Shown: piece after piece, positions 35,269 to 43,916 of the stretch
Layout: the number at the start of each line of letters is the position of its first letter
Position numbering within the stretch: the first letter of the stretch is position 1
Source of the DNA: Aquimarina longa SW024
GTDB taxonomy: Bacteria; Bacteroidota; Bacteroidia; Flavobacteriales; Flavobacteriaceae
Direction of reading: 5' to 3'
Assembly (NCBI RefSeq): GCF_001401755.1
Contig: NZ_AVQK01000010.1
Coordinates: 124,001-188,000, forward strand
Length of the DNA stretch: 64,000 nucleotides
Program-made: the position numbers and the translations under genes
Notes under the pieces: generated by a model
Told to the model about the DNA's origin: nothing
What the model saw: only the letters and a program-made list of their open reading frames with translations
The model's database searches: none

Positions 35269-35868
35269 ATGATTTACAGTTTTAAAGGATACATACCCGT
35301 AGTACACGAGAGCAGTTTCGTACATCCATTAGCAGCAGTAACGGGTAATGTAATTATTGGAAAAAACTGCTATATCGGACCAGGAGCTGCGATACGCGGA
35401 GATTGGGGAGAGATTATTCTAGAAGACGGAGTTAATGTACAAGAAAATTGTACCGTTCATATGTTTCCGGGTAAATCAATTGTACTTAAAGAAAGTGCTC
35501 ATATAGGACATGGAGCCATAATTCATGGAGCTAATTTGGGACGTAATTGTTTGATTGGTATGAATACTGTAATTATGGATGATGCAGAAATTGGAGATGA
35601 ATGTATTGTAGGAGCAATGTCTTTTGTAAAAGCAAAAACAATATTTCCTAAGCGAAGCCTGATAGTAGGTAATCCTGCAAAGGCAATAAAAGAACTAAGT
35701 GATGAGATGATCGCCTGGAAAACAAAAGGAACACAATTATATCAGCAATTACCAACCGATTGTCATGACTCATTAAGAGCAGTAGAACCCTTACGAGAAG
35801 TGCCAAAAGACAGAAAAACTCAAGAAGAGTTTTATAAAACACTCGAAGAGTTTAAACAAAAAAAATAA
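35269..35868 (+). CDS. paaY: PaaY, gamma-carbonic-anhydrase-type hexapeptide thioesterase
   Basis: 199 residues. Left-handed beta-helix from hexapeptide repeats (VTGNVIIGKNCYIGPGAAIRG, NCTVHMFPGKSIVLKESAHIGHGAIIHGANLGRNCLIGMN), with the His set HM..H.GHG.IIHG of the zinc-binding gamma-CA family. PaaY hydrolyses toxic CoA adducts formed when the ring-opened product cyclises. Length and tail (EPLREVPKDRKTQEEFYKTL) match the family. Last recognised paa gene of the run. Confidence 0.92.
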   Translation: MIYSFKGYIPVVHESSFVHPLAAVTGNVIIGKNCYIGPGAAIRGDWGEIILEDGVNVQENCTVHMFPGKSIVLKESAHIGHGAIIHGANLGRNCLIGMNTVIMDDAEIGDECIVGAMSFVKAKTIFPKRSLIVGNPAKAIKELSDEMIAWKTKGTQLYQQLPTDCHDSLRAVEPLREVPKDRKTQEEFYKTLEEFKQKK

Positions 35869-35927
35869 CCAATTATATAGGTTTATAAAAGAAATATAGA
35901 ATAGTATTAAAAAAATAACTAAATTTA

Positions 35928-35947
35928 AAACTAACAAACATTAGTTA
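35928..35947. promoter_or_regulatory. Second TetR-type operator, upstream of the E2 gene
   Basis: AAACTAAC AAAC ATTAGTTA repeats the paaE-promoter palindrome (AAACTAAC AAAC GTTAGTTT) with two changes at the outer edges of the right half. It ends 5 bases before the E2 ATG, over the ribosome-binding region. No good TAnnTTTG box is associated. Confidence 0.6.
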
Positions 35948-35952
35948 ACCAA

Positions 35953-37254
35953 ATGGCGATAATCGAATTAAAAATGCCCAAAATGGGTGAGAGTATATCA
36001 GAAGCTACCATTCTTAACTGGTTAAAGAATGTAGGCGATACAGTAGAAGAAGATGAAACCATTTTGGAAGTGGCTACAGATAAAGTTGATTCTGAAGTGC
36101 CATCTCCGTGTAATGGAGTGATTACAGAGATACGGTATCAATCTAATGAAGTAGTAGAGATAGGGCAAGTAATAGCTGTAATTGATGGTGATGCAGTAGC
36201 TGTAACAACAAATCAAAAACCTGAAGAAACAAAAACGATAGAGAAGCCAAAGAAGAAACCAGAGGTACCAGTTCGAGCAGAGTCGAGAACCACTTCAGAC
36301 CTCAAACCGCTGACTTCAGGCGTAAACGATGGGTTTTTATCACCTTTGATTATTAGTATTGCTCAAAAAGAAAATATAACTATTGAAGAGCTGCAAAGTA
36401 TTGCAGGTACAGGGGTAGACGGTCGCATACGTAAAAGTGATGTGATGCAATACCTTAAGAACAGGAAATATCCTTTACCAAGTAAGCCACAACCACAAGC
36501 TCCGAAATCTACGTATAATGCACCTCCGATCTCATTTGTAGAAGGCAAAGATCGCATAGTAGAAATGGATCGTATGCGTAAGATGATTGCGGATCATATG
36601 GTATACTCTAAGCATACATCACCACATGTAACAAGTTATATAGAAGTTGATGTAACCAATATTGTAAACTGGAGAAATGGTGTAAAAGCAGCATTCTTAG
36701 AGAAGTATGGAGAGAAACTAACGTTTACTCCAATTTTTGTAGAAGCCGTAGCCAAAGCCATTCAGGAGTATCCTATGATTAATGTATCTGTAGATGGTAA
36801 AAAAATAGTGGTACATAATGATATTAATGTCGGTATGGCAACAGCATTACCTAGCGGAAACTTAATTGTACCCGTAGTAAAAAATGCTGATGAGAAAAAT
36901 CTTTTAGGATTAGCCAAACGAGTAAATCACCTGGCTAATAGTGCAAGAAACAACAAATTAAAACCAGAAGAGGTACAAGGAAGCACATTTACAATCTCTA
37001 ATGTAGGAACATTCGGGAGTTTAATGGGTACACCAATTATCAACCAACCCGAAGTGGCGATTCTGGCATTAGGAATCATCAAGAAGAGACCAGAAGTAAT
37101 AACAACCGAAAAAGGAGACGAAATCGCAATCAGAAGTATGATGTACTTGTCATTATCTTTTGATCATAGAGTAGTTGATGGATTTTTGGGAGGATCATTT
37201 TTGCGTAAAGTAGGAGATGAGCTAGAAGCCTTTAATAGTACTAGAGAAATATAA
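35953..37254 (+). CDS. 2-oxo acid dehydrogenase E2 (dihydrolipoyl acyltransferase), branched-chain type
   Basis: 433 residues. Order: lipoyl domain (about 1-78, lipoyl Lys in VATDKVDSEV near 43), Pro/Lys-rich linker, E3-binding domain (about 125-165, SPLIISIAQKENITIEEL), second linker, catalytic CoA-dependent acyltransferase domain (about 205-430) with FDHRVVDGFLGG carrying the catalytic His. Partnered by the fused E1 gene downstream, so branched-chain 2-oxoacid dehydrogenase is likely. The first linker includes a stretch (36293-36326) resembling an interspersed repeat word. E3 is not in the window. Confidence 0.9.
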   Translation: MAIIELKMPKMGESISEATILNWLKNVGDTVEEDETILEVATDKVDSEVPSPCNGVITEIRYQSNEVVEIGQVIAVIDGDAVAVTTNQKPEETKTIEKPKKKPEVPVRAESRTTSDLKPLTSGVNDGFLSPLIISIAQKENITIEELQSIAGTGVDGRIRKSDVMQYLKNRKYPLPSKPQPQAPKSTYNAPPISFVEGKDRIVEMDRMRKMIADHMVYSKHTSPHVTSYIEVDVTNIVNWRNGVKAAFLEKYGEKLTFTPIFVEAVAKAIQEYPMINVSVDGKKIVVHNDINVGMATALPSGNLIVPVVKNADEKNLLGLAKRVNHLANSARNNKLKPEEVQGSTFTISNVGTFGSLMGTPIINQPEVAILALGIIKKRPEVITTEKGDEIAIRSMMYLSLSFDHRVVDGFLGGSFLRKVGDELEAFNSTREI

Positions 37255-37265
37255 AACGAATATAA

Positions 37266-37386
37266 ATGCGCAAGGGATAGAAGCGGCATCCTTTTTTACT
37301 TGAAGAATGACCATAAATAAGGTAATCGAGATGTAGACAAGTAAAAAAGATATAGCGAATAGCCCGACCCGATAGGGATGCGCCCA
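37266..37386. repeat. Structured interspersed element of about 120 bases between E2 and the aminotransferase
   Basis: An inner perfect 12-bp inverted repeat (37291-37302 with 37338-37349) and outer related arms (TGCGCAAGGGATAG; GATAGGGATGCGCCC) would form a long cruciform. The GGATAGAAGCGGCATCCTTT and GCCCGACCCGATAGGGATGC words are ones I recognise in other Bacteroidota gaps (from memory). Confidence 0.6.
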
Positions 37387-37399
37387 AATATAAATACGA

Positions 37400-38473
37400 A
37401 TGCAACAAGAAATCAAAATTACAAAAACTTCAACCTCAAAATTAAAGGACATTGATTTTGATAACATTCCTTTAGGAAAAGCCTTTACAGATCATATGTT
37501 TATCTGTGAGTATGAAGATGGAGCATGGCAGAATCCACGTATTGAAGCGTTAGCATTAATCCCAACGCATCCTGCGGCAATGGCATTGCATTACGGGCAA
37601 GCAATTTTTGAAGGAATGAAAGCTACTGTTGGCAAGGATAATACCCCTTTATTATTTAGACCAGAAGAAAATGCAAAACGATTAAATCATAGTGCTGCCA
37701 GAATGGGAATGCCAGCAGTACCGGAAGAACTTTTTGTAGAAGCAGCAAAACAGATTGTAGGAGTAGAACATAATTGGATCCCACCGCAAGAAGGAAGCGC
37801 ATTATATCTACGCCCGTTTATGTATGCAGATGAGCCTTTTATAGGGATGCGTGCAGCAACAAGCTATAAATTTATTATTATCTGTTCTCCTGCAGGACCA
37901 TTCTTTACTAAAAAGATTAGACTGTATGCAGAAACTGAATATATCAGAGCAGCAAATGGAGGAACAGGAGAAGCAAAAGCAGCAGGAAATTATGCCGCAG
38001 CAATATTACCTACAGAAAAAGCTAAAGCCAAAGGATTTGATCAAGTATTATGGCTAGATGCTAATGAGCATAAGTATGTACAAGAAGTAGGAACAATGAA
38101 TATCTTTTTTAAAGTAGGCGGTAAGTTTATTACACCAACTACAGATGGATCTATTCTAAAAGGAATTACCAGAGATAGTGTAATTACACTACTAAAAGAT
38201 AAAGGATTTGAAGTAGAAGAGCGCCCAATTACTATTGATGAGGTAATCCAATATTCTAAAGACGGAAAACTTGAAGAAGCCTTTGGAACAGGTACAGCGG
38301 TAGCCATTGCTATGGTAGAAGCGATAGGGTATAATGAAGAGGTAATTACCTTGCCAGAAGCAAATCCTGTAAGTGAGGATATGAAAGTTACGCTAGATGA
38401 AATAAAAGCACAAAAGCGAGAAGATACTCATGGTTGGATTATACCAGTGAGTATAGAAGAAAAAGTTGGATAA
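37400..38473 (+). CDS. ilvE: Branched-chain amino acid aminotransferase
   Basis: 357 residues, the long (class II, eukaryote-like) BCAT form. PLP fold type IV: HYGQAIFEGMKA (about 72-83), RPEENAKRLNHSAARMGMP, the PLP-binding Lys in TGEAKAAGNYAAAILP, then QVLWLDANEHKYVQEVGTMNIFF and ITRDSVITLLKD. It removes the amino group from Leu/Ile/Val to give the 2-oxoacids that the E1/E2 enzyme on either side would decarboxylate, so a catabolic role is indicated. Confidence 0.93.
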   Translation: MQQEIKITKTSTSKLKDIDFDNIPLGKAFTDHMFICEYEDGAWQNPRIEALALIPTHPAAMALHYGQAIFEGMKATVGKDNTPLLFRPEENAKRLNHSAARMGMPAVPEELFVEAAKQIVGVEHNWIPPQEGSALYLRPFMYADEPFIGMRAATSYKFIIICSPAGPFFTKKIRLYAETEYIRAANGGTGEAKAAGNYAAAILPTEKAKAKGFDQVLWLDANEHKYVQEVGTMNIFFKVGGKFITPTTDGSILKGITRDSVITLLKDKGFEVEERPITIDEVIQYSKDGKLEEAFGTGTAVAIAMVEAIGYNEEVITLPEANPVSEDMKVTLDEIKAQKREDTHGWIIPVSIEEKVG

Positions 38474-38495
38474 AACGAATTACGATGTATTAGTA

Positions 38496-38520
38496 TCATT
38501 CTAGCGCAGGTTAGAATCTA
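38496..38520. repeat. CATTCCAG-type element, copy 3
   Basis: TCATTCTAGCGCAGGTTAGA then ATCTA in the aminotransferase-E1 gap; ATTCTA/TAGAAT arms pair. Same plan as 27171 and 31365. Confidence 0.5.
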
Positions 38521-38541
38521 TATATCAAAAACTGAATTAAA

Positions 38542-40641
38542 ATGTTAGCTGAAAAAACAATAGCAAAAGAAGTCTTACAAACTGCATTTACAACACTTTG
38601 TAAAGCTAAGTCAATGGCAGAGTTATATGAAGAAAATTTTAAAGTAGTTTCTAAGTATGTTCATGCTACCTCTAGAGGGCATGAAGCGATCCAGATTGCT
38701 ACAGCAATGCAATTATTGCCTCAGGATTATGCATTTCCATATTATCGTGATGATGCCATGTTATTAGGGATAGGAATGAAACCATATGATCTGATGCTAC
38801 AATTATTGGCTAAAAAAGAAGATCCATTTTCTGGAGGCAGAACGTATTATGCTCATCCCAGTTTGCGGGATGCCGATAAACCAAAAATCCCACATCAATC
38901 ATCAGCAACAGGGATGCAGGCGATACCTGCTACAGGAGTAGCAATGGGAATGCAGTATAAAGAATTGGTAGGGATTGATCACATTTCTGAAAACGACTCG
39001 ACTAAGAGTGAGATAATAAAACAGCCTATGGCTGCACCGCTAGTAGTATGTTCTCTTGGAGATGCATCTGTTACCGAAGGAGAAATTGCCGAAGCGTTTC
39101 AGATGGCAGCTCTAAAACAATTACCGATTTTATATCTGGTACAAGATAATGGGTGGGATATCTCTGCTAACGCAGAAGAAACCAGAGCACAAAATGCATT
39201 TGAATATGCACAAGGGTTTAATGGATTAGAAGCGATATCTATAGATGGAGCAAATTTTATAGAAAGTTATCTCGCAATCCAAGAAGTCATAAAAACCATT
39301 AGAGAAGAAAGACGACCTATGCTAGTACATGCAAAGGTACCATTACTAAATCATCATACCTCTGGGGTACGTATGGAGTGGTATCGTGATGATCTTGATG
39401 AAGCGCGTTCTCGTGACCCATATCCCGTATTGAGAAATCAATTGCTGGAGAATGGTTTTACCGAAGAAGAAATCGTAGCCATAGAGGAAGAAGCAAAAGT
39501 ATGTGTGACCAAAGATTTAGAAGAGGCTATGCAAGCCGAAGATCCTAAGCCAGAAGATTTGTTTACTCATGATTTTGCTCCAACACCAATTACAGAAGAG
39601 AAAGGAGAACGATCCCCTGCTGATAAAGAAGAAGTAGTGATGGTAGATTGTGCCTTGTTTGCGGTAGAAGAATTAATGAAAGAGCATAAAGAATGTCTAT
39701 TATATGGTCAGGATGTAGGAGGACGACTAGGAGGTGTATTTAGAGAAGCTGCTACGTTAGCTCAAAAATTTGGAGATGAGCGTGTATTTAATACCCCTAT
39801 CCAAGAAGCATTTATTGTAGGATCTACAGTAGGAATGTCGGCTGTAGGATTAAAACCTATTGTAGAAGTACAGTTTGCTGATTATATCTGGCCAGGGCTA
39901 AATCAGTTATTTACAGAAGTAAGTAGATCATGTTATCTGTCTAACGGAAAATGGCCTGTATCAATGATCTTACGCGTGCCTATTGGAGCTTATGGTAGCG
40001 GAGGACCTTATCATTCGTCTTCTGTAGAATCTGTGATTACCAATATACGAGGAATTAAGATTGCATACCCTAGTAATGGAGCTGATCTAAAAGGGTTGAT
40101 GAAAGCTGCTTATCATGATCCAAATCCTGTAGTGATTTTAGAACATAAAGGATTGTATTGGTCTAAGGTAAAAGGAACAGATGCTGCAAGAACTATAGAG
40201 CCATCAGAAGATTATGTATTACCTTTTGGAAAAGCTAATGTAGTACAACGTATCTGGCCGCAGGATGAAAAAGAAACTATGACGATTATAACCTATGGTA
40301 TGGGAGTACATTGGGCATTAAACGCTACAAAAGATAGTAAAGATGCTATAGAGATTGTGGATTTACGAACGTTATATCCTCTGGATGAAGACACTATCAT
40401 GGAGTCGGTAAGAAAGACTAAAAAGTGTCTTGTCGTAACTGAAGAGCCTTCTAATAATTCTTTTGCAAGAGCATTATCAGGTAAAATTCAGGAAGAATGT
40501 TTTAGATCTCTCGATGCTCCTGTGATGACTATTGGATCAGAGAATATGCCTGCGATTCCTTTAAACAGTACATTAGAACAAACGATGATTCCTTCTACCG
40601 AAAAGGTAAAAGCGAAGATTGAAGAGTTGTTAAAGTATTAA
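38542..40641 (+). CDS. Branched-chain 2-oxoacid dehydrogenase E1, alpha and beta fused
   Basis: 699 residues. Alpha half (about 1-340): SRGHEAIQIATAMQLLPQDYAFPYYRDDAM, GGRTYYAHPS, the thiamine-diphosphate motif LGDASVTEGEIAEAFQMA ending in QDNGW. Beta half (about 365-699): QDVGGRLGGVFREAATLAQKFG, NTPIQEAFIVGSTVGMSAVG, VEVQFADYIWPGLNQLFTEV, RVPIGAYGSGGPYHSSS. Such single-chain E1 is common in Bacteroidota. Together with E2 and the aminotransferase it forms a branched-chain degradation set giving acyl-CoAs. A terminator follows. Confidence 0.93.
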   Translation: MLAEKTIAKEVLQTAFTTLCKAKSMAELYEENFKVVSKYVHATSRGHEAIQIATAMQLLPQDYAFPYYRDDAMLLGIGMKPYDLMLQLLAKKEDPFSGGRTYYAHPSLRDADKPKIPHQSSATGMQAIPATGVAMGMQYKELVGIDHISENDSTKSEIIKQPMAAPLVVCSLGDASVTEGEIAEAFQMAALKQLPILYLVQDNGWDISANAEETRAQNAFEYAQGFNGLEAISIDGANFIESYLAIQEVIKTIREERRPMLVHAKVPLLNHHTSGVRMEWYRDDLDEARSRDPYPVLRNQLLENGFTEEEIVAIEEEAKVCVTKDLEEAMQAEDPKPEDLFTHDFAPTPITEEKGERSPADKEEVVMVDCALFAVEELMKEHKECLLYGQDVGGRLGGVFREAATLAQKFGDERVFNTPIQEAFIVGSTVGMSAVGLKPIVEVQFADYIWPGLNQLFTEVSRSCYLSNGKWPVSMILRVPIGAYGSGGPYHSSSVESVITNIRGIKIAYPSNGADLKGLMKAAYHDPNPVVILEHKGLYWSKVKGTDAARTIEPSEDYVLPFGKANVVQRIWPQDEKETMTIITYGMGVHWALNATKDSKDAIEIVDLRTLYPLDEDTIMESVRKTKKCLVVTEEPSNNSFARALSGKIQEECFRSLDAPVMTIGSENMPAIPLNSTLEQTMIPSTEKVKAKIEELLKY

Positions 40642-40650
40642 GAATACTAA

Positions 40651-40687
40651 ATACCCTGATAGTTTTAGCTCAAAATTACCAGGGTAT
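40651..40687 (+). terminator. Terminator-like hairpin after the E1 gene
   Basis: ATACCCTG pairs with CAGGGTAT, extended inward by TTTT/AAAA around a small loop, 9 bases after the stop. It marks the end of the 19-kb plus-strand run. The rest of 40688-41022 holds no recognisable gene. Confidence 0.7.
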
Positions 40688-41022
40688 ATGTTCTTTAATT
40701 TATAGATGAGGTTTTCCTTTCCTTAGCTTGAGTTTGGAATATCTATATTATGGTACCAATTTTAAGCCTCTTTTATTTAGATCAATCATTGTACATATTC
40801 TAATTAAGAAGTAAGAATATTGATTGAAGAACTGATATGCTATAATAAAATATATGAAGTACGACAAAAAACCACTCCATTTGACTGCTTTTTAAAATCA
40901 AGTTTTTACATAGAAATTCACGTTATTAATGTCTGTCTATAAATCTGATTATTTTTCAATGTATTTTTTTTAATTACCATGAAAAAAGCAGGTAAAATGT
41001 AGTTTGGTAAACAGTATAAAAA

Positions 41023-41052
41023 AAGAAACCTACTTAGATGAGTAGATTTCTT
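41023..41052 (-). terminator. Terminator of the TonB receptor gene
   Basis: AAGAAACCTACT (41023-41034) pairs with AGTAGATTTCTT (41041-41052), one mismatch. Read on the minus strand it is followed by a run of about 8 T, 30 bases after the receptor stop. Confidence 0.8.
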
Positions 41053-41079
41053 AGTTCTATTTTTAATAAAGGTTATTTT

Positions 41080-43728
41080 TTAGAATTTATATTGTAATGT
41101 TATACGGCCATTAATTCCTGGTTCAGAGCTAGAGACATAAGAGTTATAATAGCCTCCTCCAGAATACAGTAAGTACTCATCTAATATATTATATATGTTT
41201 ACTGAAACAGCAAATTTATCATTTTTCCAATTTATTGCTCCATCTAATCTAAAATAATCAGGTAATACTATAGGTGCATTATCTTTCCAATCCCACTGGG
41301 TATTATCTACTGCATATCTATATCCAATAGATGCTCCAAAACCATCGAGGAAGGATGTTTTTTTAAATGTATAACTAAGCCAACCGTTGGTTACATGTTT
41401 GGCATGCCCTTCTAAAGGTTGGTTTACCCTTGCTGGATTGGTGTCTTTGGTTACTTTAGGTTCTGTATATGCATAATTAAAAATAAGATTAAGATCTGAG
41501 GTTAGTTGTCCTTGCATATCAAATTCTATTCCCTGAGATCGTACTTCTCCTATTTGTACATTATATCCTTCAACAGCTAGCTTTTGTTCTGGGTGCGGAA
41601 CTAAGATGTTTTCTTTGGTGATTTGATATGCTGTTAGAGATGTATTTAATTTTTTATCAAACCAAGAACCTTTAATACCTGCTTCTATATCTCTGGCATC
41701 TACAGGATCAAAGGGTTTATCTTCTAAGCTTCTTCCATAATTAGGTATAAATGATTGATCAAACAAACCATAGACAGTTATATTTGGGAGCATATCAAAA
41801 CTAACTCCGATCCGAGGGGTGAATTTTTCTTCTTCGACAGTATTTCCGTATGCAAAGTTTTCGATATTGGTATGTCTTGCAGCTAAAGTTATGCGTAGCT
41901 TGTCATTAAGCATCCACATTTCATCTTGTAAGTAAAAAGAAATACTTTTTGCCCCTACTAAAGAACCTATTTCTTTTAGTTCAGTATTAGATAAATGTCT
42001 AAACTCTGGTATAACTGCATTACCATACACTGGATTATAAATATTAAAAGGGGCGTTTTTATCAATGTCTACTCTAAACCATCGACCAAAATCATTATAA
42101 GATTTCATATGTCTATAGTCCATACCACCCATGATGCGATGTGTAATAAACCCAGTACTAAATTTACCATTACCATAAATTTGTCCTAGTTGGTTATTAG
42201 TTAACCCATCCCAAGTACTTAGGGTTCTATTGGTATCTCCATTATCTTTAACACCATCTTTTACATAGGTATAGAATCCATCTATACCATACTTCATATA
42301 CATATGCTGCCCATTTATTGTCCAATTGTCATTAAATTTATGAGAGATTTTGGTAAACAAACTTACTTCTTCAATATCAGATTTAGGCCAATTTTCGTCC
42401 ATAAATGTAAAATCTCTTGGTAGTGTTTTTAAATTCCCATCTACATTTCTAGGAAGTATTACGTTTTCTATACCCGTTCTCATTTTAGCTTTATTATAGG
42501 TAAGTTCAGTTAAAATTGAAGTTTTGTCGCTAAACTCATACTTTAATGAAGGTATAATTCCTATAGTTTTTCTTTCGTCATATTTTTTATGAGACTCATT
42601 GTAATTATATACACCTGTAATATGATATTGTAATTTTTTATCTTTTGTAAGTGATCCTCCCGAAGATAATGCTGCTCTATGACTATTAAAACTACCAAAA
42701 GTGAGTGATAATTCATTACGTTTGTAAGGAGTTGGTTTTTTAGTTACCACATTATAAAATCCTCCAGGTTCTCCGCTAGAAAGCATAAATCCAGAGGGTC
42801 CTTTTACAAACTCGATGGTTTCAACTGTTGCCATATCTTCTGGTAATGGTCCATAAGTCATTTCTACAAACATTCCATTTCTAAATCCTGGTATTGGAAA
42901 CCCTCTCATGTAAATTGATACATCATGAAGCCATGCATTACCTACAATTGTACCACTTACATTTCGCATTACATCATCACGCATATTGATAAGGTTTTGA
43001 CTCTCTAAGACATTCTCATTTATAATCTGTATGTTTTGAGGAAGTTTTACTACTTCGGTATTTAAACGTAGAGAAGAAGAAGGGTCTGTAACAATAAACT
43101 TGTTTTTATCATCTGTTTTAACCATTACTTCTCCTAATTGTTGAGATTTTTCTTGGAGTATGATTCTAGGTACATTTATGGTTTGATTTGGTAAAACTTT
43201 TACCTTCATTTCGATAGTCTGATATCCTATAAGACTAACTGTTATAACTTGTTGTCCTTCTGCAACTTTGTTTAAAGTGTAATTTCCTTTTTGGTTAGTC
43301 ATGGTACCTTTATTAGTACCTTTAATTATTACATTAGCCATTTCTAAAGGATTGCCTTTAGCATCTTTTACATCACCAGTAATATCTCCTTTGAGTAGTT
43401 TATTTATTATGATCTGATTTCCCGTTAGAGAGAATTTAAGTGATGATTTAGACGAAACATCTTGTAATAATTTTTTTACTGTGGTGGTAGTATTTTTTAC
43501 ATTTACTTTTTTATCTACATCGGTTCGTACAGAACTATATACAAAGTTTAGATTAGTTTGTTTTTCTATTTGAGTTATTAATTGTGCTACAGAAAGTTTT
43601 TTTGAATTTATAGTTACTTGTTGTTGTAATTGGTTTTGAGCTATTGCTCCTAAATGCAAAAAAAACAGAAACCCCCATAGCTGTATAGTTTTTATGTGTG
43701 TATATTTCAGTTTATTTTGTAATTTCAT
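41080..43728 (-). CDS. FecA-type TonB-dependent siderophore receptor
   Basis: 882 residues. Signal peptide (about 1-30), an STN signalling domain (about 45-110, AQLITQIEKQTNLNFVYSS), a carboxypeptidase-regulatory-like domain (about 115-195, GNPLEMANVIIKGTNKGTMT), a plug (about 215-345, LPQNIQIINENVLESQ... VETIEFVKGPSGFMLSSGEPGG) and a 22-strand barrel ending in ITLQYKF with the terminal Phe. The plug style is that of ferric-siderophore receptors. The STN domain and the upstream FecR and sigma genes make this a transducing receptor. The ligand is unknown. Confidence 0.93.
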   Translation of the reverse strand: MKLQNKLKYTHIKTIQLWGFLFFLHLGAIAQNQLQQQVTINSKKLSVAQLITQIEKQTNLNFVYSSVRTDVDKKVNVKNTTTTVKKLLQDVSSKSSLKFSLTGNQIIINKLLKGDITGDVKDAKGNPLEMANVIIKGTNKGTMTNQKGNYTLNKVAEGQQVITVSLIGYQTIEMKVKVLPNQTINVPRIILQEKSQQLGEVMVKTDDKNKFIVTDPSSSLRLNTEVVKLPQNIQIINENVLESQNLINMRDDVMRNVSGTIVGNAWLHDVSIYMRGFPIPGFRNGMFVEMTYGPLPEDMATVETIEFVKGPSGFMLSSGEPGGFYNVVTKKPTPYKRNELSLTFGSFNSHRAALSSGGSLTKDKKLQYHITGVYNYNESHKKYDERKTIGIIPSLKYEFSDKTSILTELTYNKAKMRTGIENVILPRNVDGNLKTLPRDFTFMDENWPKSDIEEVSLFTKISHKFNDNWTINGQHMYMKYGIDGFYTYVKDGVKDNGDTNRTLSTWDGLTNNQLGQIYGNGKFSTGFITHRIMGGMDYRHMKSYNDFGRWFRVDIDKNAPFNIYNPVYGNAVIPEFRHLSNTELKEIGSLVGAKSISFYLQDEMWMLNDKLRITLAARHTNIENFAYGNTVEEEKFTPRIGVSFDMLPNITVYGLFDQSFIPNYGRSLEDKPFDPVDARDIEAGIKGSWFDKKLNTSLTAYQITKENILVPHPEQKLAVEGYNVQIGEVRSQGIEFDMQGQLTSDLNLIFNYAYTEPKVTKDTNPARVNQPLEGHAKHVTNGWLSYTFKKTSFLDGFGASIGYRYAVDNTQWDWKDNAPIVLPDYFRLDGAINWKNDKFAVSVNIYNILDEYLLYSGGGYYNSYVSSSEPGINGRITLQYKF

Positions 43729-43783
43729 AGTTCGTTAGTTTTATTTATTATGTTTAGATATTTTAGATAAAACAATTCTATAT

Positions 43784-43815
43784 GGAACTGACTGTGTGCT
43801 CGCACAGTCGGTTTC
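43784..43815. other. GC-rich hairpin between fecR and the receptor gene
   Basis: GGAACTGACTGTG pairs with CACAGTCGGTTTC (two wobbles), loop tgctcg. Its T run is on the plus-strand side, so on the transcribed minus strand it may act as an mRNA-processing or attenuation structure rather than a terminator. Confidence 0.5.
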
Positions 43816-43916
43816 TTTTTTAAGAATTGTTTAGTTTTTTCTCATTTTGAATCATAAAAATTCAAATGAGTTTTTTTATGTAGGGGGGCTTTCTTCTTTC
43901 ATTCTGTTATATATTA

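Noticed and set aside
22294-40641. Complete phenylacetate pathway
   Set aside because: No phenylacetate-CoA ligase (paaK) is present in the window, so the first activation step must be encoded elsewhere.
40855-41020. tRNA or small RNA gene in the gap after E1
   Set aside because: No cloverleaf, CCA end or promoter-terminator pair could be found by eye.
43784-43815. Terminator separating fecR from the receptor gene
   Set aside because: The T run is on the opposite strand from transcription, so termination in the operon direction is not supported.
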